From positions 8,244,501-8,308,500 of the forward strand of contig NC_090796.1 in the NCBI RefSeq assembly GCF_040054535.1: a DNA stretch of 64,000 nucleotides, written 5' to 3'. Source of the DNA: Antennarius striatus. Taxonomy: Eukaryota > Chordata > Actinopteri > Lophiiformes > Antennariidae. Shown piece after piece: positions 1 through 10,430 of this stretch; positions within the stretch are counted from its first letter, which is position 1, and every line of letters begins with the position of its first letter. A program made the translations under genes and the position numbers. Under the pieces are notes generated by a model. The model saw only the letters and a program-made list of their open reading frames with translations. It ran no database searches and had not been told where the DNA came from.

Positions 1-3000
1 TTCACTCAGAAGAATATTCTCTGGTTTCAGATCTCTGCAAAGATGAAAAAAGGTGCAAGGTGATGAAGGAAATTACAGGGTTGTCAAGAAAACACAAATA
101 AGAACTGAAAAATCTGTGAATAAAAGAGTCTCTTACCTGTGTATTATTCCCTTGTTGTGTAAGTATTCTAGAGCACAAACTATTTCAGCTGAGTAGAATC
201 TAGTACAGGTCTCATCAAATGAACCAATTTTACGAATGTATTTCAAAAGCTCTCCATTCTTAGCATAGCTGAGACCAAAATCTGTTAGTTTTTAGTTAAG
301 GAACAATGCCTACTCATCATACTAAGATGATCTCTCCACCCAGCTAAATACAGGAGCATCCACTCTCTTCATGGAGTATGGCGTTGTATGCTACTCTGTA
401 ACAGCAGTCTCCTGTTCCTTGACAGATCTGTTGATCTGGCTATCAAAAGCCTGTGTTCAAGTGCCGACTATATCAGTCAGTTACAGCTTGGTGTCTGGAA
501 AGCTAGTCTGACCAACCCTTTCACCACTATTGCTACTGGCCCCTATGTCAACAGGGTCAAAATTACTCTGCAGCACTTCAAATTTGAAAACACGGTGATA
601 GCAGACAGTGTACAGCCATGCCTCCAACTCAGACGGTTGCATACGCCGTTAATGTGTATATAGTTCAACCGCAGCATGGCGTTAGCATTAATGTCTAGCA
701 AGGGCACGGTTTCTTTTCGAGGGGTTTACAGACATACATGTAGCTATGGAATACATCACTGGGTGGAGAGATGACATCACACTGTTGTTTTTCTCTGTGA
801 AGATGCTGTGAATGTTACCTAAAGTTACCACAATTTAAGATCTTTTGACACAAAAATAACAATTAAGCTTTTATGTAACATGTATTGTCCAGTTATACTT
901 GCTTAAGGATACACAACTTCTCATCATCTTGAAATGTGAAGTAGAGCTTGACGAAGAACGGATGATCTAGATTTGACATCAAATCCCTTTCTCTTTTCAC
1001 ATACTGGGCTTTCTTCTCCTTCATAATATGGCGCTTCTCTAAAATCTTAACTGGATAATAGAGAAGAAAATGTGAAAAAATAATTATGAAAGACTGGTGT
1101 TTCAATTTTGTTAGACAAGTTTAATTTGAAAAATTCTCGAGTTATTACTTACTTGCATATTCTTTCCCTGTTAACTGCTCTCTTGCCAAGACAACCTTTG
1201 AAAAAAAAACAAAAAAAAACAAAACAAAATTGTATCTTATACTGAGGGGAAAGTCTTATAATCTTTGTATGATCTGTTCTGTCAAATCTCCTCAAATAAA
1301 CTCAGGATGACTCATCCAACAATCAAAAGAATGCAAGCGTGTAGTAACATCTTCCCAAGTATAATTCAAAAGCAGAAAGCAAGTTACATACTGTTGAGAA
1401 GGAGCCCTCTCCAAGGATCTTGCCGAATCTGAAATCCTCTGGCTTCTTCTTCCGTGGCTGAGGGGCCTGGATAGCCGACTGTGTGCGGAGGTCTGAGCCC
1501 TGGTTGCTGGCAGATGGTCCAACAGTGCGGGCTTGTGAAGTTGAGCCCTCCATGCTAGGACAGTGGCTACTGCTTGCGCCTGGGATAGCAAGTGGCGAGC
1601 AGGAGTCAGGGTGGTTTCTTACCATTGATGGATGCGAGCAGGAACAGATGACAACGCTGGGCTGAATGGGCACAACATCATACTGGAAGACAAGACCATT
1701 TAGAATTTGTCAAGCAACAAGGTGATGCCATGTCCAAGTGTTAACTACTAAAGAGATATGGAGATCCTGAGCATGTTTTTTAAAAATGTAATATTCACCT
1801 TTAATTCCCTAAAAAGTGACAACTGACAACACATAATTCAACCCTTACCTAACCCTTGCTGCCATTTGCTAAGCATTCTGAACAAGTATTTAAATGATGT
1901 GAATCAACAGTAGAAAAGGACAACAGTGAGAGCTGATATAAATATCAATTTGTATTTATTTTATAGGACACATTTTTGAATGATCTTGTATCATCCTGTA
2001 AGACAATAAATTTAGAAATTGCTTTGCCACAAAGCATCAGAAAACACATACTTCCAAAACTTGGACACTATAATATTATTCAATAAATGGGAACAAACAC
2101 ACATTTTGAAATTCAAAGAGATAGTTTCTTGCATTCTGTGCTGCAACAGACTGTATAATATAAACAAAATGGTCCATAATGCAAGAACTTGTCCAATGTA
2201 TTCCATAAATGTGCACACTGTTCCCAAAAGGATATTGGACGAATTGGACATTAAAATTAATACAACTATGTATTAAATCATTCCAGGGTCGCCAGCTTTA
2301 ACACTTTGTAAGATATAACTTGATTTCAAGTGAGACCACTTGAGGAGCAAAGTCTAATGTTGATAAGGGAACCCATCGACATTGATGATGCCGCTGCTGA
2401 GCCTGGTGGTCCCACTAGCTAATGTTTAAGTTTACTAAACTATGTCAGAATGACTACTTTCATGTACCCGCTGTACGTACTACCATGACTATACTGAAAA
2501 CAACAAGTTTGTATGAAGTGCTGATTTGGCTCAGCCATCAACTCCTATTCATCACAGATCAGTTGGCCTAACATTAGCTTCTTCTCATTCAAAACCAAGG
2601 TGTGGCCATTTAGCCGTTTTATTCAGACCTGACGGTGTGGTTGACAATTGGTCACATTACTATCTGCTGAGCAATTACTACTAGTCAACTGATTAATGGT
2701 TTATAGAAATGCAGCTAACATTCAACAAACGTAGAGTTCCAGGATAACAACAGGCCTGTGCGAACTTTCATTGCTAACCATAGCCTGTTAGCTAGCTAGC
2801 GTTAGCTCCTGCTACCTTATCAAATAATGCCGACCATCATCGACAGCGAGTCCTAAACTTGACGCTAACAGTCACTCAATTAGCTAACGTTAGCAACAAA
2901 GACATAACTAACTTCTGAACCTCGTGTGTTGTCAAAATAGCGTTTATGCATCATGTTCAAAGCGGACAACCTATCATTGATACCTAAAATTGAAAGATAA

Positions 3001-3499
3001 TGGACTGACATGCAGACTACACAGCGATAACCTTAAAAAGCTTTCTTCTAACTACAGGTGGAACGTAATCAAGCTAACCTTAGCTTGTTAGCTAGCCGTA
3101 ACATCGATCGAAAGCGCGAACATGTTTAACTAACGTCAGTCAACTGATAAAGCGTCTAAACAAGGGAAATATTCACATCCTATGAGCTTAATGAGACATT
3201 GTGTGATGTTATATTAACATATAATGACTTGACGAAACTTTAAATATGAATAAAGCCATGAATTGGAGAAGCCGAATGTTGCTAACATTAATGTTGTGCT
3301 AGCCAACATTAGCGTGCTAACATTGCTATGAGCCGTAGTGTTAACCAATATTTGCGGATAGCATCGCTCCTCAGATGAAGGCCCGACCAAACTATTTAAC
3401 TACTAGCAGCCACCACACCAAACATATCCGACACGGGCTTCGAACTGTTGTTCATGTCAAAGTAGCAACACTTACCAGCTGACTTGTAGCTCTTGCCAT
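1..3499 (-). CDS. pdpk1: 3-phosphoinositide-dependent protein kinase 1, N-terminal part (runs off left edge)
   Basis: PDPK1 is the AGC-family Ser/Thr kinase that phosphorylates the activation loop of AKT, S6K, SGK and PKC at the plasma membrane and in the cytosol. Coding exons on the minus strand, in order: 3499-3476 (MARATSQL), 1682-1394, 1195-1153, 1050-913, 281-137, 34-1. All junctions are GT-AG and keep frame. Visible motifs: the Pro-rich N-terminal tail, PRKKKPEDFRFGKILGEGSF with the glycine-rich loop, IKILEKRH with the ATP-anchoring lysine, DHPFFVKLYFTFQDDEKL, a hinge-region exon starting FGLSYAKNGELLKYIRKIGS, and IHRDLKPENILL, the start of the catalytic loop, where the window ends. The DFG motif, T-loop and PH domain lie outside. 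The first intron is about 1.8 kb. The start matches the family N-terminus. Which teleost paralogue this is cannot be told. Confidence 0.96.
325..778. repeat. Possible fold-back or non-autonomous DNA element in a pdpk1 intron
   Basis: This intron block between the 281-137 and 1050-913 exons is bounded by a perfect 14-bp inverted repeat: ATCTCTCCACCCAG at 330-343 and its reverse complement at 759-772. The similarity continues imperfectly outward as CATCA-type words. Inside is a 91-codon open frame (388-663) that I do not recognise. Terminal inverted repeats about 430 bp apart suggest a small DNA transposon. I could not identify a family or a clear target-site duplication. Confidence 0.35.
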
Positions 3500-4122
3500 G
3501 GGAGTTTTCCTTGAATATTTATTTGGAATAAAATAATTAGAGAAGCTCCAGTAATGGCTGCCTCTGCGCCTTCATTTTCGAGCTGTGACGTCGTTCCACA
3601 ACAATGTTACCGCAGGACAGCAGAGGAGACTCCCGCTGTGTCCGCCCCCCTCGCCACATTTACAACCTACTGAACTTCTTCTTAGTAATAAGCATCCACT
3701 CAGAAAGCGGCAGTAGATTTTCAGACACAATAGTTAACACAGCAAACATGACAAACTATTTTAGATTTCTCGTGAAGTTGATCTACATTCTTAAAAAAGA
3801 ATTTTTTACCACTTGAAGACCCCCCAGTTACACAGGCAAGGAGTCCGTTATTTACAATTATTTTTTAATCGCAGGTAGATAGATAGATAGATATATGAAA
3901 GGGGAACTGTCGAAACCAAACATTTCACTGCAGCCATTAATAAGTGTTTAAAAAACATTTGTTTAATTAGCACAATTACATTTAGAAAGTATGTTTTGAT
4001 TTCAAGTTTAAAACTGGATGGCCTCAAATAGCCCTGACTTTACTTCATGCCCACAGAAAAGCTTTCCAGTCCTTGTAGTAAAGGAATCTAAAGCGTTATG
4101 TTTTACTGCTACACTTTTATTT
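3500..4122. promoter_or_regulatory. pdpk1 promoter and 5' leader, then spacer to the tsr3 3' end
   Basis: The stretch just upstream of the pdpk1 start is GC-richer than its surroundings and holds a CRE-like TGACGTCG at 3586-3593; there is no clear TATA box. The pdpk1 first intron (about 2780-3340) is rich in repeated GTTAGC/GCTAAC words. A short TAGA microsatellite lies at about 3873-3892. The rest up to the tsr3 stop codon is AT-rich with no gene that I can see. Confidence 0.5.
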
Positions 4123-4127
4123 TTATT
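4111..4127 (-). terminator. Polyadenylation-like hexamers overlapping the tsr3 stop codon
   Basis: On the minus strand the last codons read GAA TAA AAA TAA AAG, so an AATAAA hexamer spans the stop codon and a second near-copy follows. If used, it would give an extremely short 3' UTR. A signal further downstream may be the real one. Confidence 0.3.
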
Positions 4128-6805
4128 CTTCCTCTTCATCACAGTGATCTTCTGATTCTTCCTCTTTATCATGGTGTTGTTCTTGACTTGTGTCACTCTT
4201 TGTTTTTCCATCTTCTGCCTCATCTTCGCTGTCCTCTGAAGAATCGGTATCTTCACTGGAATCATGATCTACAAGTGCACTAGAAATAGAAATTAAATTA
4301 AAATTTGACTATGCTACAAATCATAATTACAAACTGGTAAAGAACATATGTTCTGAGAGTTCTTAGTAACTTCCAAGAGATAATGGCTCAATAGATTTGG
4401 GAATTTAGTTCTTGGTAGATCACCTTGTGTGGCAAATACAAAAGTCATACAAACAGCACAAATTTTGACACACAACTTCACACACATACTAGGAAAGGCT
4501 GAAATAGGCCAACTGTCAGCAATATAATTTACTGGATCAGTACTGATCATCACTTATCTATATCTTTATCAAAACCACATATTCAATCAGTGCATTCGCG
4601 AGATTAACTCACTGTGATTAAAGTTATAAACTTCTTACCATTGACGCCTGTTGAGATTCCCACATTCTACTCCAGAGTTTACATCAAATGGATCTATAAA
4701 AAAGAGAAATATAGTTATAGACAAGAGAAATATTGTTTCACCAATAGATCAAAACTCTGACATAATTCAAATAGGAACAAATTAAACAAATTAACCAATC
4801 AAAGTAAAATGCCCTTCCATTTGATGACTGGTAACTTTTCACATTAAGTGTATGAAATTTTGGAGAAAGCTGCCAAAGACTGTGTGTCAAATAACATAAC
4901 TTAAAATGGCATTCCTTTTAATGATCTGTGGCCTAAAATTGCATTGTGAAAAAGGGATACAGTATACGTTTCCCCACGTTGAACAAAGTGAGTGATGGAC
5001 CCACTACAAAATTCAATGAACTTCATATATTTAAGACAAGTTTGCCAAAACATCCTGTAATTTTGTCATTTTGTTGGAGACTCTACCCTTTAATTACATT
5101 GAAAAACTATGATCTATTTTCGAGTTTTGAATTATACATGAAGCCAAAGCAACACCATGCCTGGACATAAAAGATGTGTGGCTGCAACCCAAATGGCCTC
5201 CTCTGCTAAAAAAATATGCATGGTAGGACACATACAGAACCCGTTAATTTCTTCCCAATTTTTACCAAACTCCTCCTCTTCTGGTTTAGATGTGAGAAAA
5301 TCTTTCTCTACAGAGAGCAGCTCGTCCTCTGACTGACAACCAGCATAGCGATCCAGCAGAACTTTATTGAGATCCAGGAACACTGTCCCCCACTTGAATT
5401 TCTTCAACAAGAGAATTGCCAGTTCTTCAAAACCTGCAAAATCCGTTAGAGTAATATCAGTGTCTTTTTTGAAGATGGGTTACAAATGATAATTTAAAGA
5501 ATAAGTCATAATTCCTGATTTACTACAGCTAAACCTTACCTACAATGCAAAATGTGGCGGCAAAAGCTTCAACACAAGACAATTTGCAAGGCTTGCCATA
5601 GTTGACAGGGTTTGCAGCTATGAGGTATGGCAATAACCTGGGATGACTTCCGACCATTTTATTGAAAGGAGTCTCCTCCAGTTTGGCCCAGGAGCAATCA
5701 ATCACGGCTAATCCACTTTGAGCCACAATCTCTCTGTGCATAAATGATCACACAGAAAGTTTTCTTTAACAAATAATTTTACCATCACATCACAGTAATA
5801 ATTTTTTGAGGGGGGGTTCTTTAGTATTAGTTTTAGTAATTAATTTACTATCTTTGTTTGCTAGGTCACAAAAACAGATGATTAAGATTTGTTCACAGTA
5901 CCAACAAGTTTAAAAATGATCAAATTAGCACAGTAATTGTATTGTATTACATTATGAAATTTGGTGCTAATTAGACAAAAAGCAAACAATTGAGATTAAA
6001 TTATTCACTTTGTAAAACTTTATATTTGGCAGCATACATTTTGTCTATTAAAACATTATATGTTACTAGCATAAATATTTTACAACATCAATGCAATTGT
6101 ATGGTAATAACTACACACCTGTCTGATGGCGTCACATATTTTGTGCCCATTGGACTAAGTATGAGTCCATTAAACCGCTGATTGAGGCGCAGGTTGTGCA
6201 CAAACCCTTTTCGTACCAGCTTTCTGCCAGTACAGCGTTTGGGATCACAGTGACCCAACTCCCACATTGCAAGCGGGCATGGCAGTTTCACCTGAGGGCC
6301 CTCAGCTCCCTCTTCCAGGTGAAGACTCGCTGAAAAGCACAAGGAGAGGAGAATGTGCCTATAATGACATTTCAACAATCTTATTGATACACAGGGTACT
6401 TACACCTTCTTTTTATTATAGCTTTTCACCTTTCTCTCAAAGTGATTTACACAAATTATTAATTACCTGTTTGTTACAATGGCACAATTGAACAGTTGAG
6501 TGTTTTTATGTTTGAAATCAGAACAGAGGAACAAGGACAACCAAAATATATCTTCTTTTTTTTTAAATTTTAACAATTTAAACAGAAAAAATATTTGTGT
6601 TTAAACTTGTCTTGCAGTTAATAGCTTGTGATGTATTTGAACACACAAAACATATTTTTCAGTAAGCTTTGTCTCCATCATTACCTTCAAATGCAGTATG
6701 CATTTCTTCTGTAAAGGCTTCTAACGTTTTCCCCTTCATTTTATGCCTTTTGGTTTTGCCCTTGTTTTCAAGGCGCATAAATTTGTCGTGTTTCTTTCGT
6801 CCCAT
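4123..6805 (-). CDS. tsr3: 18S rRNA aminocarboxypropyltransferase Tsr3
   Basis: TSR3 transfers the aminocarboxypropyl group from SAM to the hypermodified pseudouridine of 18S rRNA, a late cytoplasmic step in 40S maturation. Six exons on the minus strand: 6805-6685, 6329-6119, 5733-5540, 5433-5236, 4693-4639, 4279-4123, giving 311 aa (human about 312). Recognisable stretches are a basic N-terminus [19 protein letters not shown], then [95 protein letters not shown] and [15 protein letters not shown], together the DUF367/SPOUT-like domain. The tail is strongly acidic (Glu/Asp/Ser, about residues 255-311), as in the family. One difference: the usual IDPFDV motif reads YPFDV across the fourth intron. 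It is head-to-head with gnptg, the same arrangement as in human. Confidence 0.96.
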
Positions 6806-7207
6806 GTTGCAACTAGTGGATAGTTAGTTAGCCAACACTACAGCCTCCATTGAAACTACGTACTATGAATTCAGTATGTTTACGTGATTTCCTCCGAAGC
6901 TCGCTAGCTAGCATTAGCTATCCCATGGACGGAAGCATGACTTCAGAAATTTACCTCGTAAAAAATCTTACAAAGTGCAATCCCAAATCTATTCTCATAA
7001 AGCAAGAAATAACAGCTAAAAGGTACCTCATACGTTAGTTTATATCATGTAAAACAGAGTTTACTTGTTACTGACTACTTCATCAAGTGAAGAGCATATC
7101 AAGGCATGAACTTCACGACGCGCAGGCGCAGAGTTTATTTTTGACACGTGACGTGCCAGTTGCGCGTCACAAAACAGGAAGTGCTGTACATGTAGAATTC
7201 ATCAGGG
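6806..7207. promoter_or_regulatory. Bidirectional tsr3-gnptg promoter with a CLEAR-like E-box
   Basis: Only 402 bp separate the two divergent start codons. The region carries the palindromic E-box CACGTG inside GACACGTGAC (7143-7152), which differs by one base from the CLEAR consensus GTCACGTGAC bound by TFEB/TFE3. It also has an ETS-like CAGGAAGTG (7175-7183) and a GC-rich stretch around 7120-7170. No TATA box is apparent. A CLEAR-type site suits gnptg, which serves lysosomal enzyme sorting. The motifs are seen; their function is inferred. Confidence 0.6.
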
Positions 7208-9304
7208 ATGCCGTGCTTTTGCAAACAAATAATTCTGTGGTTTTTCTACCTATGTGTTTACAGTAAGTGTGCACGCTCGCTCCGGATTGTATTGTGATGG
7301 TGAGTTTTCATTTAGCTGAGTCTGACTTCAGCTTGTTGTTTATGCACAGTAAACAATGGATTCGCTGGTAAAATGAAGATAGTCGAGGAGCCCAACACTT
7401 TTGGGTAGGTATGGCTAAAACATCTGAGCAATGTTATCATATGCCCCATTCTGACAGGTTTTCATTGTGTATTGTATTTAGGTTGAACAATCCCTTTCTC
7501 GCTCAGGGACCCAGACTGCAACCTAAAGTGAATCCTTCACCGGTGTCTGGTAAAATAGTTGAATAGTAGTAGATATAAATTAAATTTCATGTAATTTTAT
7601 ATTCGAATGTTCTGGAGGAACATATTAAATTGGTAGATGTTAACTGGAACTTGACAGGTGTTCTGTTCGGGACACAAATCACTGAATTTACTTATATCAA
7701 CTTGATATCTTCCTGAAGGCCCTGAACATCTTCATCGACTTGCCGGGAGGTGCTTCAGTTACACAGAGTCAACGTGAGTGTGTACAGCAATGTCACGTGA
7801 TGTGTAACTTCCTGTTTGCGTTGGCTCTCTACAGAAACCTGTTCTCTGAAAGTGATCATTAAATTCATTCGTTACATCAGAGTGTCTGGAAATAACCCCA
7901 CAGGGTTTGTGTATGTGGTTAATTTGCAGATATAAATATGAATTCTGTCCATTTCACAATGTGACTCAACATGAGCAGTCATTTAGATGGAACGCCTACA
8001 GCGGGATACTGGGGTAAGATAGTTACCATGCATTACTTTTAGTTATCTAACAGGTTTTAAGAGCAGGTGTTGTTTGCTCCTAACAGAATCTGGCAGGAGT
8101 GGGAAATGGAAAACAATACTTTCACAGGCATGTGGATGAGAAATGGGGATTCCTGTGGAACCAAAAACAGGGAAACGAAGGTTGGATGTTAAGTGTTTTA
8201 ATATTCCTTTAATCATTCAACAGTAATTAGGAGCTTATGGTGATTTCGATTTTTGTGTGTCTGGAAATAAAACAATTTATGACAGACTTGAGTCAATGAC
8301 GAGTTCAAATATTATCAACTCAAAATCATTACAGCAGTTCAATCAGCAATAAGAAAACCAGAAGTTCTGGTGCGTGACTTGTTTCTTGTCTTGATTCCAT
8401 AGGTTAATCTTGTCTGCAGTGCAAACAACAAGCTTGCTCAAGTCTCAGAACCCAGCACTTGTGTGTACTCACTCATCTTTGAGACTCCACTTGTTTGCCA
8501 TTCACATTCTCTCTTAGGTAAGACAAAGCCTTATATTACAATTCAACAAGGTCGGTCAGTGTCAAGTTTGGGGTTTTTTTGTTAATAATTTGTATGCTCT
8601 TAAGTATACCCAACATTAAGTGAGAAACTGCAGCGGGAATGGGATGAAGCTGAGCAGGCTAGATATGAAGATCTTATTACGAAGCAGGTAAAAATCACTT
8701 TGGCTGAGGGATAAAATGGCACAGCAGTTTATTTCATTCCATTTGCATTTAAAATTATATGCCAAATTATATTTTGAAATGCAACCATTTTTAAAGGTAA
8801 GTCTTATCGCGGTTTTCACTAAAAGTGTTTTCTGTAGGGATACAACAAACTTCTAAGGGATATTTTTGAAGATGCTGGTCTCCTGAAGAGCCAAAAAGTA
8901 AAGATTAGGCTGCCAGAGGATGCAGCTGAAACAGAAACACCCAAATCTTTACAACAATGTACAGAGGTGTGTGCATATTTATTTTTGCTTCCAAGTATTG
9001 TCTCAAAATAATGCACAATGCTATTTCAGATGTGATAATTTTATATTATCGACGCAGGATTTACAAAAACAGACAAAAGAGATTGAAAGACTACGTGTTC
9101 TCCTCACTCAACACAATATTTCTTTTGATTTAATGCAAAGTAAGTGAAAACAACTGGACAGCTTTCATTCATTGAAGGTTTATACAGCTTATCATGACTT
9201 TAATTTTATGCGCAATATTCTTGCTCTTTGTCATAGAACTACCAAGTACAGCCAGCTTGACCATTCAAGATCAACACCTGAGAGGAGACGATGGCCTTGT
9301 TTAA
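7208..9304 (+). CDS. gnptg: N-acetylglucosamine-1-phosphotransferase subunit gamma
   Basis: GNPTG is the gamma subunit of the Golgi GlcNAc-1-phosphotransferase that starts mannose-6-phosphate tagging of lysosomal hydrolases. Eleven exons: 7208-7262, 7350-7404, 7482-7549, 7719-7773, 7930-8013, 8087-8180, 8403-8517, 8605-8687, 8838-8966, 9058-9139, 9237-9304, giving 295 aa (human 305). The N-terminus [18 protein letters not shown] is hydrophobic, as expected of a signal peptide. Then come [18 protein letters not shown], the conserved [20 protein letters not shown] of the mannose-6-phosphate-receptor-homology domain, [40 protein letters not shown] with the domain's cysteines, and a C-terminal helical part ending LRGDDGLV. 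N-glycosylation sequons NVT and NNT are visible. Frame closes at every junction. Confidence 0.97.
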
Positions 9305-9481
9305 TCCACAGTGAAAATCTTCTGATCAACTTCACCATTTGTTTGGATTTGAGGCTTTCTGAGCTATTATTTTGGAAAATGAAATTTTGGCGGGTCTGTC
9401 CACAACTTCCATCAGAAAAGCCCTGATTTCTGATTTTGCTGGAAAAAGATGTCTGAGCCATATTGCTACATTCAAATTTGG

Positions 9482-9752
9482 AATAAATGTAAATGTAAAA
9501 AAATGTCATGCAGTGAAACATATACACTATATCTCTGTTGAGCATTTTTAGTTGAGTATATGCTTACAAAATTGTCATTGATGTGTTACTCAGCCACAAC
9601 AGTTTTAGCAGGGCATTAATGTTTACCAGTAAGACAAAGCATTGTATTAAAGAACTTAGTAAAATATTCCAAGAGACTTATGGTGTTATTTTCATGCCTG
9701 TTACTCGACAATCATTTACATATGATGCCATCAGTTATACTATGCAAATAAA
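9482..9752 (+). terminator. Two candidate gnptg polyadenylation signals
   Basis: AATAAA hexamers lie at 9482-9487 and 9747-9752, 178 and 443 bp past the gnptg stop codon, suggesting tandem poly(A) sites. From here to 10430 is AT-rich 3' UTR/spacer sequence between gnptg and the convergent C7orf50 homologue, with no further gene seen. Confidence 0.5.
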
Positions 9753-10430
9753 GACTGGTTTTTCCCTAAAATGTTTGTCCAAATGGTGGTAAAAAAAACG
9801 TTTTATAGTCCAGGAGGCCTATATTATCTCTGATCCTGTAGCTCAAACTGGCAGCTACTCTAATTGTATATCTGCAGCAAACTTGCTTTTGGCATTCTAA
9901 GCACTGATTAAACAAGATCAAACTGCTTTCACTAATCTTATACATTGAGTGGATGAGAAAGTAACTCAGTGACTTGACATTATGGGACTTGGACAAGTTC
10001 AAACATGACTCAACTCAAACATTCCTGAGGCTTTTTACTCCAGCAGTTTCGAAAAGATCAATATCATGAGTGGTGGAACAGACTCATCAGAATTATTGTG
10101 TGGAGTTGGAGAAAACTAATTAAAACCAGCTACTGTTCTCTTGGTAGCACTGTACCTTATGAAATCACAACTTCATATTTTAGTTTTTGCTGACTTCTAT
10201 TTTATAAGAATTTCATTATCTAAGACAGAAAAAGGAGCTGGTGACCTACATACACTACATTAAAAAAAAACAAAAGCTGTCTGTAGCATAGCAGTATTCA
10301 TCACATCACAAAACGACTTCTCTTTCAACAATATGTTTTGGTCATTGCTTGGGACCAGAGCACTGATCAAGTCCACTGGTCATAAAAAAAACCCAGTCTT
10401 TCGTGGGCTCCTCCAGTCCTGATGATGAGT

